Assembly (NCBI GenBank): GCA_027625915.1
Contig: JANTQA010000029.1
Span: forward strand, 3,162,001-3,226,000
Length of the DNA stretch: 64,000 nucleotides
Source of the DNA: Anaeramoeba flamelloides
Lineage: Eukaryota > Metamonada > Anaeramoebidae
Direction of reading: 5' to 3'
The notes beneath the pieces were generated by a model. That model was not told the origin of the DNA. It was given only the letters and a program-made list of their open reading frames with translations, and did not search any database. A program made the translations under genes and the position numbers. The stretch's first letter is position 1; every line of letters begins with the position of its first letter. Below are positions 12,324-24,254 of the stretch, piece after piece.

Positions 12324-12490
12324 CTGATATCTGAATTTAAAATTGGAAACAATTTTCACTTCCTTTTGCATTTTTTCTTTTATAAATAGAGTTCCCAAAG
12401 AAATAGGATGTAATTTGTAGCTCATGTTCATAAAAAAGGAAATTGAAAAATACGTGAAAAGAATTCCCATTTACAATTCAAATAATAATA
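12324..12490. mobile_element. Diverged second copy of the 168 bp MITE
   Basis: It begins CTGATATCTGAATTTAAAAT and ends near TTCAAATAATAATA. It follows the first copy by about 145 bp in the same orientation. The two copies align along their whole length but are clearly diverged. Confidence 0.5.
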
Positions 12491-12829
12491 TAGATTCTTA
12501 ATTCAACACCTTGTTGAACGCCTTTTCATATTTTAAAGTTTCTAATTGGAAGCTTTCTTTTAAAATTATATATTTGGAAGATTATCTTTTGTTCATAAGA
12601 CAAATAAATAATTTTCCTGAAAATTTTTTATTTTTCATTTTTGATTTCTAAATTACACTTAGTAATTTAAAAAAAATAGAAATTTTTATATATTGGCAAC
12701 TGTTTGTTTTGGGGTTTTGTTTGGGAATTTCATTTTTTAAATAATCTCAAAATATTAGATCCAGTAGAAAGATTTGCCATTTTTTCTTCAACCCTATCAA
12801 ATAATACTATTTGTTGCAATCTTAATGGA

Positions 12830-14330
12830 ACAAAATTTTCATTCAGCTTTCCAAAAATAAGGTTTACAAAATCAGTTAAAATTTCAATTTATTAATTCAC
12901 CAAATAAGTACAAATTATTCATTTGTCTTTACAAGATGAGAATTGGGAGCTTTGATGATAGTTTTTTTAATTCTTGATCTGAGATTTTTTTTTGAAAGTC
13001 GAATGAAAATATTGATCTTTTTTTTTGACAATTAATAGTATCTGAAGCAATCCAATTTCTGGATTTCATTGTTAATCTTTAGATTTTTTTCTTTTTTTGA
13101 GAATAGTAATTCTTATTTATTTTTTTTTCCCAAATGTAATAGAGTAATTATTGATAATGATCCAATGGAAAAACAGACAGAAGCTTATTTATGAACTTTT
13201 GTGAAATGTTTTTTCATTTTCAGAATTGTACATTTCTAACACTTTTATTTTCAGCTAGAAAAACTTGATCATTTTTGTTGGGTTTTTTGGATATTATTAG
13301 ATAACATCAAATTTACAAAAAATTTTAATTTTTGATTGTATCCCACTTTTAGTAATTTCTGCGAGTTTGTTTGATCAAATATATTTCAATTTTTTTTAAT
13401 AATGCCAATTGTAAAAAAGATCAAAATTTTCAGTAAGATTTCCAATAGTCAACTTCACGTCCAAAGAATTTTAAAATAAATCATCAAAGTCTTCAATTCT
13501 AAAAGGTAAATTAATAATTTAAACTAATTATTGGGAATTATAAAAGTGAAATTTTACACGATCAATAAATATTTTTTTTTTGAAAGTTGAAAGAAAATTT
13601 TTTTCCATTTATTTTGCAACAGATAGTATTTTTAAAAATACAAAAAAAGAAAATCCAAAATTGAATTCTCGAAGACCAGAAAAAATTGACTATTTAATTT
13701 TATTTACAAATCTTTATTAAATTTCTTGAAATTTCAAAGAATAGGTAATAGTATATTCATAATATTAAGAGAATAAACAAGGCACTTTTCAATTTAAAAT
13801 GAATTATTTGAGAATATCTATTTTTTTTTTTTTTTTTTTTATTTATTCGACTGATTTATATTAAATTCTTTTAATTTGTTTGAAAGTATTGTAAAAAAAT
13901 GAGAAATAATAAAAAAATACAGCAGTGAAAAAAATACTGGACATCAAAATAATCCTGAATTAGATTTTTAATTGTGAATATTAATAAAATTGATGTGCAA
14001 TTTCTTAAGTTTTCAATCAAATCCTTTTTTTTTTTTAAACATTTTTTTTTATGAATTAAATAATAAACCCACCTACAGTTCATTAAAGTGGGGATATCTC
14101 TAGAATAGGTAAATAATTGTTTGATAGTAAAATTAGATCTACTTTTTTTGAATAACAATAGGATTTTATAGGGGTTTACTAGAGTTTGTAAAATAATATT
14201 TTTTATTCTTGTTTATTGATTGATTGAATTTTGGTTTTAACAAGTGTAATTTCATTAATCATCCTTTTAATAAGTGGGTGAGTTAAAATTTTAAAAGTTT
14301 GATTCTTAAAAAAAAAAGGATTTGATTGTA
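12830..14330 (+). repeat. Mosaic of older dispersed repeats, related to 49230-50000
   Basis: Two modules are shared with 49230-50000. Module A (about 12830-13060 and again 13430-13640) carries words such as TTCATTCAGCTTTCC, GGTAAATTAATAATTTAA and CATTTATTTTGCAAC. Module K (about 13930-14330) carries CAGTTCATTAAAGTG, AATTAGATCTAC and ATTCTTGTTTATTG. At 49 kb the order is K then A; here it is A, A, K. No protein is recognisable. Confidence 0.55.
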
Positions 14331-15049
14331 TATTGGTAATTACACAACAATTTTTCTAATATTCACAGTTAAAAATCTTGTCTGGGATTGCTTTCATGTT
14401 CGGTATTTTTTTCTCCACTTTATATAGATACGTTTACTCTTTGGGTTTTTACTAACTTCTTCAAAAAATTAAAAATGGGTTAATATTGATAAAAAATAAT
14501 CAAATTAAAAAGTATTTCTATTATGGTTATAAGTTAAATTTCACAGATTTTTAAAAAAGTATTTTGGGAGAATTGACAATTTAATCATTTGGGATTTTTT
14601 CTTTAGATTTTTTATTCCATCTAAGAAATATTTGATTTTGAAACTGATTTCTTGAAGAAATTATATTTTTCAAATAAAAAATTATATTTGATTTTTTTTT
14701 TGTTTATCACTTATTTTTTTTACAGAATTATTCAAAAACTTGATTTTTTCATTTTTAAAGTATATATTTATATACTAAATTCATAGATTAAAAGAATTCT
14801 TTCTTTTCTTACCGAAAATATTTTTTTTTGAATAATTATGAAATATTTTGGATATTGAACTTTTCAAAATGAGAAAAAGGAATCAAATTTAATAAAATAA
14901 ATAATTCCATTTTGATAAATAACATTAAAAATGAGTTTGTTTTTGAAGTTTTCAGTTTTTATACTTTACCTTTAAAACTTCAACACCTGTTATTTTTATT
15001 TTTTTTTTTGGATAAATGATTTGCAAGAAGTTTTTTTTAGTTTACTAGT
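14331..15049. other. AT-rich DNA, nothing recognised
   Basis: No supported gene, hairpin or repeat end was seen in this stretch. Confidence 0.35.
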
Positions 15050-15230
15050 ATTAAGAATTACAAGCCCTGAAATTTGAAAAAAGATTATCTTGTTTTGGAT
15101 GTGGAAAATTGTTAATTTGGTTCTTTAATGATCGATTTAGGACTATGTATAAGTTTTTTAGTAATTCTCAAAAAAGCATTTTTTAGTAATTTATTTATTT
15201 TTTTTCCCCAAATTCCAATTAAAGCCACCA
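15050..15230 (+). repeat. Single arm of the 47.4 kb foldback family
   Basis: The sequence ACAAGCCCTGAAATTTGAAA followed by a GATTATCTTGTTTTGG block, and ending near CCCCAAATTCCAATT, aligns with the left arm of the foldback at 47354-47918. No matching right arm is visible nearby, so it is a remnant. Confidence 0.55.
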
Positions 15231-15619
15231 TGAAACTAGTAGATTATTAGGTATTTAATATTTATTTTTGATTTTTTGGTTTGGTATTGAAATAATTATT
15301 TCTTTTTTACTAACATGATCATGAAAAATTTTTTTGAAAACAAAATATTAGTTTAATACTTTTTTACTTTTTGATAACTTCACTTAAAATATAATTTGCT
15401 ACAAAATAAATAGAACGGAATTTTTTTTCAGCTTTCAAACTAAAGATTTTCTTAAATTATGTAACATTTCAAAATTCTAATTCTGTAAACAAGTTTAAAA
15501 AAATTAATGCAGGTATTATATTAGTAGTAATTTAATTTTCTATTTGAAATCTAATAATTTGATTTTTTTATTAGAAAGTTATTATCATTTAGGATCTTTT
15601 TATTCTAAACTCTTTTTCA

Positions 15620-16240
15620 AAAATTGTGACTCACCTGAAATAATAAATTGAAAAAAATAAAATATCCTTTGGTATTCAAGAACAATTAATAACTAAATAT
15701 GATTTGGAATTAACTTTTAAGTCATTCTAAATCAATAAAAACCAAATGTATTGAAAATTAAAAAAAATAAAACCAAAAACTAAAAAAAAGTGAGTCACAA
15801 TTTTTGAAATCAGCATTACGGATTTTTTATTACTGAACTTTCACTGAAAAAAAGTTGAATAACAAGATTTTTTATGAATAATTAAATCCATTTTAAAAGA
15901 CATTACAGAGTCACAATTTTCTTAGTGATTATTTGTCTTTTCGAAGATCTCTTTTTTTTCTCGATGATCTTTTTAAAAAAAAAAAAAAAAAAGAAAGAAA
16001 AAGAAAAAGAAAAAGAAATTAAAATAAAAAAAAAAAAAAAAAAAGAAATTGAAAAAAATAATTAAAAGAAAAATAAAAAAAAAAATTATCAAAAAAAAAA
16101 AAGAAAAGAAAAACAAAAATTTAAAAAATAAGAAAAAATAATTCTTATCCAAAAATTTAAAATATTTTCTTGATAAGAATACAGGATAAACAATCAAAAA
16201 AACTCCCATTAACATTATAAAGTGAGTTAAAATTTTTGAA
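15620..16240 (+). mobile_element. Composite element with three copies of a GTGACTCAC terminal motif
   Basis: A unit of about 190 bp (15620-15810) has near-perfect inverted ends: TTTCAAAAATTGTGACTCAC on the left and GTGAGTCACAATTTTTGAAA on the right. A third, diverged copy of the end motif (AAAGTGAGTTAAAATTTTTG) closes the region at about 16217-16236. The same three-end structure occurs in reverse orientation at 54290-54860, with matching interiors, for example the CTCCCATTAACATTATAAAG block. An A/G tract of about 130 bases (15975-16105) lies inside; frames read through it are low complexity and not genes. Confidence 0.65.
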
Positions 16241-16510
16241 AAATAGTTTATAATTAATAATAAACATTAGTTGTTAATAATGGATCTTGTATCAAAAATT
16301 ATTTTTCAAGATATTTTACAATTTAAGTTAGAAAATCCAATTTTCCAGTTACAATTAAGATTTTTTAGAGATTTTATGAGTGAAAAATTAAAAAAACTTT
16401 CATCATTCAAGATTCCAGGTTATATTATTTTAAAAACTTTTTAACTTTAATAAATATCTTTCAAATAGATTATTAATTATTTTGTCTATAATAGAATTAT
16501 TTATAGCAGC
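16240..16510 (+). repeat. Dispersed repeat shared with 30405-30640
   Basis: Both copies carry the block ATCAAAAATTATTTTTCAAG, preceded by TGGATCTTGT or AGATCTTGG and followed by an AAGTT(A/G)GAAAA(T/C)C segment, and both end with TAAATAT(C)CTTTCAAA-like words. They are in the same orientation. There is no coding capacity. Confidence 0.55.
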
Positions 16511-17409
16511 TGTGATGGTATAAAAACAAAAACTCAGAATTTTTTCTTTTTTTTTTTATTTTCACTTTAATTAAAAGTTCTTTTCCAATTTTTTTCAAAA
16601 AAAACATAAATAAAAATAAAAAAAATAAAGACAAAAATTTCATTGAAAGATCTTAATGGCAAAACTAAAGTTAATTGAAATGTAATGAAGAACACTCGAA
16701 ATTCTATGTAAATTAAATTTTGGCCATACAATTAAAATTATTATTTTTTCACACTTTTAATTTTTGATTATTTTTGTTTATTTTTTGATATTTCAGTTTC
16801 AAATGAAATTAATTAATTTTTTATTTATTGTAAGATTGATATTCACTTGATAAAATCGTGGTATTCTAATGTTATTTAAACAGTGAAGATTGTTGAGAAG
16901 TCATATTTATTTCTATTGGAATTCTATTCGATCTCTGATCATGATATTTGTTTAATAAATGTGAAAAATTTTCACTTCATTTTCATTTCCTTTTTCAAAT
17001 AGAGACCACAAATACCAACAAACTTCGTTTGGGGACTTGATTTCTAAAAGAAAAGTATATAAAATTAAATGAAAGATGTTATCTTATTTATTATTCAAAT
17101 ACCAGTAGAAGTTCAAAATGAACATTGTTGTTTTTCTCAGTACCCACCTGAAGATTTTGGATGTTTCAATTTTTAAGAAAATATATTGATTTTTTAGATT
17201 TATTTTATACGCAACCCAACTATACTTTGGTATGTATTCTTCCCCTTCATTCTTTGTTGTTCTCAATAAATTAATTATAAAAATATTGATATTTAACAAA
17301 AAATATAGGAAATTTAACAGAAAAAAAGTTTAGTGATATCAATTATAATACTAAAGAAGAAATATTTCTGATTGAATCTAATAATTTCCCTCAAATTCTT
17401 ATTATTTTA
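16511..17409. other. AT-rich DNA with a partial copy of the 168 bp MITE
   Basis: Apart from a degenerate copy of the CTGGTATTTGAATT-ended MITE near 16960-17110, nothing is recognised. Confidence 0.4.
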
Positions 17410-17605
17410 CAGTCAGTTTCACTTTTAAGATACAAAATTTCAACTAAATTTAAAAAACAAAAAAAATCTTAAATTAAGGCACAAAATTCATATTCTAGTA
17501 AAAATATATTGTTAAAAATAAAATTCGATATTGTGTTTTAATTTGAGATTTTTTTTGTGCCTTAAATTTCGATGAAAGTTTGTGTCTTAAAAGTGGAACT
17601 GAATG
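17410..17605. mobile_element. 196 bp near-palindromic MITE, copy 1
   Basis: It begins CAGTCAGTTTCACTTTTAAG and ends CTTAAAAGTGGAACTGAATG, flanked by TA (17408-17409, 17606-17607). Most of the element is inverted repeat, with a short AT centre. Two further copies of exactly the same length lie at 22546-22741 and 40755-40950. TA flanks and ends point to a Tc1/mariner-mobilised MITE. Confidence 0.85.
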
Positions 17606-18436
17606 TAGATGATAAAAGACTTGGTAATATAGATTTTTAAAGTAATATACATCCAATCTTATATTTTATTAATAATTAATTGAATTTAAAAATCTAATTA
17701 CTAACTGATATTTTATTTTAACTAATATTTAAAATTAAAATTAACAGAAAATAAACTTTTAATATTTCAAAAAAAAAAAAAAATCGATGAATTGTTTGTT
17801 TATCAAATCAAAAATAAATTTTTTGATTAATAATAATGAGGATTTTTATGATTGAATCAACTATTAAAACATGGTTTATAATTACAAAATTCAAATATTT
17901 ATCACAAATACAAAAATTATTGTGTATTAATAATAAATTATAATTTTGAGTACTTTCAAGGTTTTATAAATTTGAGGTTACAATCAAAATATACCAAAAT
18001 TTTGGATATAGTCAGTTATTAACAAAATACTTTTTTTTACTAATAAATACCTTTGATGTTACTTTTCCATGTCCTTAATAAAACAAAATATTTATAAATC
18101 TCAATATTTTTATCGAAAAGTACAACTTTCCAGGACTAAAAAAAACTTCATAATAGGATTTACTGAAAAATATTTGGTCATTTTAAAAATCATATTTTTT
18201 TCAATCTTCAAATAAGAATATATATATATATTGTGTGATAAAATAAAAATAAAAATAAAAATATTGAATTAACTCTTTGTTAAAAAATATCAAAAGAAAA
18301 TAAGGGAAATAATTTTTGTTGTTTTTGACAGAAAAAAATAAAAATTCAAATTATAATATATAATAAAGAATTATTGTAAGAACAGAATTCTAGTATCTTC
18401 AAAATTTTAATTTAGAGGCGCATCACTGAAAAAAGG

Positions 18437-18475
<39 letters not shown>

Positions 18476-19582
18476 GAGAAGTTGGAACTTTTTAAAAAAT
18501 ACCATAAGCTAATCTAGTTATGAAAAATAATAGAAGTAAATCAGAATTGAATCATACTATTTTCAATTTGTTTATTTAATCAAAAATGAAAAAAAAAAAA
18601 AATATTTTATTCTATTGGCCTTTTTTCTAAGAAGATTCAGATTTTGAAAAAATCATATTCTCTCATAAAATCTTCATTCGATTTACATTATTACACTTAT
18701 TGTTTAAATAAATACAAAAAAAAAAAAAATAGAACTATATTATCAAACAAATTTGAAAGAAAACAATATTTTAATAATTTTAAAAATAGGACGTTGATTT
18801 TCTTATTTCAAAAGTTTCAAGAATATTTGAGATAACTTTAAAACAAAAAAAAAAATTGTGAATAATAGACTACAAAATTTTATTATAAATTGGTGTAATT
18901 GTATAAAAAAATCATTTAAAATCAAAAAAATGAACATTTTCAAAATATATTTTGTTAATTGTAAAATTATATTTGTTGCAAATTATTATCCAATTAAAAT
19001 ATTCTTCATATAATTTAAAAAGTACTTATTTAGTTTAATTTCTTAAACTTTTTGAATTGAAATTTCAGATAATAATATAAATTCAGTTCTGAAAGTTTTT
19101 TTTAGAAATTGTTCTTCTATTTAAAAAAAAGAGATGTTTAAAAATTGTTTTGAAAGGGTGATACTTTTAACCTTCTGATGATACATTGGAAATATGATAA
19201 TGGGCTCTGGTGTTAATGAGCACTTTTACCTGAGTATGAATAATTTATATTTATCTGCCTTCTAGTGAAAATGGTTTATTGATTCGTTAAAAATTTTAAT
19301 TATGAGAATTAAAGATAAAATTAAGTCAAATAAAAACAATTGTGCCAACGATTACACAGATGATCAGGAAATAAAAGATTATTATTAATTTTTTCTAGAT
19401 CAATTTTTTTATTATCTTACATTTCTATTTTTATAATTTATATGTTAAAAATATTAATTGGTATATACTCCACTCTTCTTTTTATTTGTATTTATTTGTT
19501 GATTTTATTCCACGAAAACTTTGTTATCTTTCACTTTTGATTAAAATAAGGAACACAAAATAGGTAAAATTTACATTCACCT
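17606..19582. other. AT-rich intergenic region
   Basis: It contains a long TA microsatellite at about 18439-18473. Short open frames (for example 18644-18835) are Lys/Asn/Phe-rich products of base composition and are not accepted as genes. Confidence 0.5.
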
Positions 19583-19699
19583 TTACCATTCTTCCTTGCT
19601 TAATAAAATTCTTGTATTAAATAAGTGAACTAATTGATTGTTTAACCTCATAACTGCAAATTTTACTTTTGAACTGTTTTGTTTGATCGTATTATAAAC
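19583..19699 (-). CDS. Possible first exon of an unknown gene divergent from RPL11
   Basis: From ATG at about 19699 the minus strand encodes roughly 38 residues (MVYNTIKQNSSKVKFAVMRL onward, ending KEEW). The codon mix is less biased than its surroundings, and the end overlaps a donor-like GTAAAG. Its position about 220 bases from the RPL11 start would suit a divergent promoter. The N-terminus loosely recalls IST1-type ESCRT proteins, but no continuing exon was found. Treat it as hypothetical. Confidence 0.2.
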   Translation of the reverse strand, partial: VYNTIKQNSSKVKFAVMRLNNQLVHLFNTRILLSKEEW

Positions 19700-19922
19700 C
19701 ATTGAAAAAATTGAGAAGGAAGATTTACAAACAAATTGAATTGTACCTCCCTTATTTTCTAAAAATTCATTCACAATTAAACTACACCCCAGTAAAGTAT
19801 TTTAAACAAATAAAATTCTTACTTAACCTATTACTATTTCAACAAAACAATGAAAAAAAACGAAAAAAATTTTTCATTTTTTTTCAAAAAAAGTCTTTCT
19901 CAAATTTTAATATTTAACTAAA

Positions 19923-20713
19923 ATGTCAAACACCGAAAAAGAAGAAATCAAAAAACCAAACCTCATGAAAGAGATCAAAATCGATAAATTATGTTTAAAC
20001 ATCTCTGTTGGTGAAAGTGGTGATAGATTAACAAGAGCATCAAAAGTTCTTGAACAATTAACCAAACAAAAACCAGTCCAATCAAGAGGTTTGTTTTTTT
20101 CATCATTTAAATCATTTAAAAGAAGTCTTATCGCTTCTTCTTTCAATCCTTTTTTGTTTTTTTTTTATTTTTATTAATTTTTTTTTTTTTTTTCTTTTCT
20201 TTGACTTTTTTGCTTTTTATATTTTTTTTTTTTAATTTTTTCTATCACAAAAAAAAAAAAAAAACAACTTCAAACATGAAATTAATCTAATTTCGTTTCA
20301 ACAATCGCCAACCAAACAATAAAAATTGAAAACAAAAAGCAAGATTAACAATTAGAGGATTTGGAATTCGAAGAAATGAAAAAATTGCAACTCATGTTAC
20401 TGTCAGAGGCAAAAAAGCAGAAGAAATTCTTGAAAGAGGACTTCGTGTCAAGGAATTTGAACTCCGTAAAGGATGCTTCACCAAAACAGGAACCTTTGGT
20501 TTTGGTATTGAAGAACATATCGATCTTGGAATGAGATACGATCCTAATGTTGGTATCTATGGTATGGATTTCTACGTGATCTTAAAAAGACCAGGTTACA
20601 GAGTTGCTGAAAAAAAAAGATGTAAAGCAGCAGTCGGTAAAAATCATAGAGTAAATAAAGAAGATGCTATTAAATGGTTTGAAACAAAATTTGAAGGTTA
20701 TATTATTGATTAA
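19923..20713 (+). CDS. RPL11: 60S ribosomal protein L11 (uL5)
   Basis: This is a component of the large ribosomal subunit that binds 5S rRNA. Exon 1 is 19923-20088 and exon 2 is 20340-20713, with a 251-base intron (donor GTTTGT, acceptor after AACAAAAAG). Splicing in phase 1 gives 179 residues, against 178 in human. Conserved stretches are [53 protein letters not shown] and [16 protein letters not shown]. The junction reads [16 protein letters not shown], matching SKARYTVRSFGIRRN in human. The N-terminus ([20 protein letters not shown]) matches the usual short acidic leader. Stop is TAA; an AATAAAG word follows about 125 bases later. It is intact and almost certainly functional. Confidence 0.97.
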
Positions 20714-21133
20714 AACCAGAAAAAAAGAAAATTATTTTTTTTATTTTATTGAATGCTTTTTATTTTTTTTTTCTTTTTCAAAAAAAAAAAAAAAAACAAG
20801 AAATAATAATAAAAACAAAAGTTTGAGATTTATTTTAATAATAAAGCACGTGCGTGAATAATAATTAAAATTAAATTACAAACCAAAATAGATTTACAAG
20901 TTTCATATTCTCTTATTAATCAATAAATTATACAAAACTAATCCCAAAATTATAAAAAAAACTTTTTTTTTATTTTGAGTTTTCTTTGTTTCTTTATTTC
21001 TTGACAGTTGTTCCAACTCTTCAGTGAAAATCCTAAGACATAAAAACCAATTTTCAATTCTCAAATTTTATCTCGTGTGACAAAGCGAAAAGTGGTTCTG
21101 AAAGTTTCTATAAAAGGGTAAAATTTAATAGGA
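20714..21133. other. RPL11 3' region, otherwise empty
   Basis: It contains the likely polyadenylation site (AATAATAAAGC near 20840) and AT-rich spacer. Confidence 0.5.
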
Positions 21134-21545
21134 CCATTGTGAAAAAAAAGTTCAACATAGTTTTTAAATTGGGAACATTAATAGAACAACTGAAAATTCA
21201 AAGTAAGATCACTGAAAAAAAGAATAAATAAATAAAGACAAAATGAAGTATTCGCAACAATAACAGTTTTTTTAATAATATCTTTTAGTATGGGTTTTTA
21301 ATTGATTGATCAATTATTAAAAATTTGTTCAAAAAATTGACTATTTTTAAGATCTCCAAAACCACACCCATAATTTCGGTTAAATCAAGTAGATTTAAAT
21401 TTTGTTTGTTGGGTTTGGTTGAAAATAATATAATGGATTATTATTTGTAGTTATTTGATTCTTTTTTTTATTGAATTTTACTTTTCATTTTCAGTAAAGC
21501 CCCCAATTAAAAAACTATGTTGAACTTTTTTTCCTGTTTCACTTT
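21134..21545 (+). mobile_element. ~410 bp inverted-end element, copy 1
   Basis: The left end CCATTGTGAAAAAAAAGTTC continues into AACATAGTTTTTAAATTGGG. The right end mirrors it (CCCAATTAAAAAACTATGTT then GAACTTTTTTT). A second copy with matching interior (for example AACATTAATAGAAC, AAAAAAGAATAAATAAATAA and ATTATGGATT-like words) lies at about 50260-50695 in the same orientation. The terminal CCATTGTGAAAAAA is shared with the 864 bp foldback at 32939, so the two may use the same transposase. Confidence 0.65.
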
Positions 21546-22545
21546 TTTTTCAAAATAGTAAACTAAATGCGAAAAATAGGGGCAGATTTCAACATAAAAA
21601 AATTTGTTTAATTGTTTTTTTTTTTGAATAATAATGTATTTTACTAAATTATTTTGAGATAATAACCAATCAAGATTTTTTTATAAAAATATAGTGTAAT
21701 CATTTTATTTTTTGAAAGACAAATAAAAAAAGAAAAAAATAATAATAAAAAAGTTTTTATCATAATTTTGAAATTTGGCTCAGAGGAAAATATTTTTGGT
21801 ATCAAAATTTTGGGCTTTCAAAGTTCCCAAACAATTACTTAAAAGACTTACAATTATTGGTGATATCTTAGATTTTTACAATTGCAAAAATCACCGGTTA
21901 TAATAATTCCAAATTAATGATCCATAAATACTTTCAAATTTATGTGATATTCTTTTTATGGTTTCTGTAATTTCTTTTCTTTTGAAATTCAAATTTTTGT
22001 CTTTGTTTATTTCAAAAAAAAATTTCTCTTTTTATATAATAGTAAAGGAAAATTGCCATTTGATATTACATAAATTGAATTTTTCTCTTATGGAAATGAC
22101 TAATTTTAAGATAGGTAATCAATTTGTATAATTTAAAAAATAGTACTGTAGAGATTGAATGGCTATATTTAGATATTGTAAAGATTAAAAAAGATCAACA
22201 CAAATTGTGAAATAAACATTTTAAGGTTGTAGTCAACTTTTTAATTTTTATTATAGACCACTATTGAAAGACTAGTTTTTTATTTTGAAAGCGAATTGAT
22301 TTTTTTGATAAAATCAAAAAACCTCAGTTAACTTTATAGTTACTTGTCATATTTACAAAATAAGAAGAAATAATTTGTAACATATAAAGAAATTATAAAC
22401 CAATTATCATTAGAAAATTAGGAATAGGTTGATTGGAATAAGCTATAATTAAATTAAATAAAATTAACTTTTTACAAAATTCATTGTTAAAACAGAAAAT
22501 ATTAATAAATTCATTTGTCATATAAAATGAAAATGAGTAAAAATA
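21546..22545. other. AT-rich DNA, nothing recognised
   Basis: No supported gene or repeat end was seen. Confidence 0.35.
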
Positions 22546-22741
22546 TAGTCAGTTTCAAATTTAAGACTCAAACTTTCAACTAAATTTAAGGTACAAAAAA
22601 ATCTCAAATTAACTCAAAAACTTGTGAATTTTTTTATTTACAAATTATTTTACTAGAATCTGAATTTTGTTCCTTGAATTTGGAAATCTTATTCATGCCT
22701 TTCATTTTGTTTAAAATTTGTGCCTTAAAAGTTGAACTGAC
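22546..22741. mobile_element. 196 bp near-palindromic MITE, copy 2 (most diverged)
   Basis: Ends TAGTCAGTTTCAAATTTAAG and TTAAAAGTTGAACTGAC with TA flanks. It is the same length as copies 1 and 3 but more mutated, so it is probably an older insertion. Confidence 0.75.
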
Positions 22742-22874
22742 TAGAATCTACAAAATAATTTATTATGACTTAAAAGATTTGATTTAGTACTAAGATAAAT
22801 ATTTTTTAACTAGTTTTAAATAAAAAATATGTCGATTAAGGGTTTAGCATCCTAAAATGAGAGGACGAAGATTC

Positions 22875-23340
22875 AAAGTATGTTGCAATTGGGGAAAACT
22901 ACATTAGTGCTACATGGTTCAAATGTCTCTAAAAAATCAATTAGTTAAGAATTAATATTTGTTGATCCCATCAATTAAAAATTATCATTGTATTAGTAAA
23001 AAACCCAAGAATCTCAAAAAAAAATCTACATTTGGCTACAAATTTAAAGGTTGAATTATCAATATTGAGACCACAAAGTTGCAAAATATATTTCTTAAAT
23101 TTGTGGTAGAATGTAGGGTTAGTTGGTAAAAAATTTGTTTTTTTATAAAACAATTAATAATTCACCAATATATTTTTTCGAAAAATTATTTCTGAAATCT
23201 TGGAAATATATTGATGATACAATTAGTTATATAAAAATGAAACAAAACCAACCAGCCTTTGTGGTTTTTATGTTGATGATTATGGAGTTAATCTTTAACA
23301 TTCAAAAATTAAAAAAATAGTACTATTGGAAGTTTTAAAT
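22875..23340 (+). repeat. Dispersed ~0.5-0.7 kb element, copy 1
   Basis: It shares blocks with 52365-52700 (same orientation) and 54935-55622 (reverse): GGTTCAAATGT(C/T)TCTAAAAAAT, CAAATTTAAAGGTTGAA, and TTGGAAATATATTGATG. Its left end AAAGTATGTTGCAATTGGGG appears as inverted ends in the 55 kb copy. Short frames on both strands are broken and unrecognisable. Confidence 0.65.
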
Positions 23341-24254
23341 CTAAATATGAATTAAATATCATAATACTATTATTTTTTGTTTCTATTTTTATATTTTGAA
23401 AAGGAATTAAAAAAAATATTCAAAAATGACAATTCTTAAATAGTGATCATTCTTAAAAAATGAAATAATTTATTACACAATAATTGGATTTATAATAGAT
23501 TTTTACCAACAATTAGATCCATGGAGTACAAATATCTATTAAAAACAATTACAACATACTTCTATTTTAGGGGAATATATAGTGAAGCTAATTCCTTAAA
23601 GATTGAAAAACTCCAAATAGTACCAAAATTCTAAAAAAAACCTAAAACAAATGATAACAGTGTTTATCATAACTTCCTATAAATAAGAAATCGAAATCAC
23701 AATACTTAATTTAGTTTTGTTTTTGTTTATCATAAATGTAATGAATGTAATACTTGTATTAATTGGATTATTTATTTCGAAAATAATTGTCAAAATAGTA
23801 TATTAACATAGGATACACCAGTCATTTTATGAGATTTTTTTAACATTTTTTCTGTTTTTTTCACAAAAATAAGCCTTGTTTTGTTTATTACTTTTTAAAT
23901 AATAAACATTTTGTTTTTGAAACTGATCATTTTTTGACAAAAATTTACTCTCATAAAATTTTTATCTTTATTAAAAGTTTTTACAATAAAAGGGAGTTTT
24001 CGAAAATAATTCGGATTGAAATGCTTAATTCTTTTCATTAAGAATCGAATATCCTGAATATTTCTCAAAAATAAAGAAAGGAAAAAAATTACTCTAGACT
24101 GAAATAGTTCTCTAAGACACACAAATATATATATATAATAAAACATTTTTTTATTTATTGTATAAAAATATAATACAACAATAAAAATTATAAAATCACC
24201 AAAACAATTAAAAATGTAATTATTATTTGCAGATAAAAAAAAAACCTTTAAAAA
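23341..24254. other. AT-rich spacer downstream of the SMC gene
   Basis: No gene was supported. The SMC transcript must terminate in the first few hundred bases left of 24255, where AATAAA-like words are frequent. Confidence 0.4.

Noticed and set aside
15973-16215. 80-codon minus-strand Phe-rich frame
   Set aside because: It is read through an A/G homopolymer tract inside a repeat element, so it is pure low complexity.
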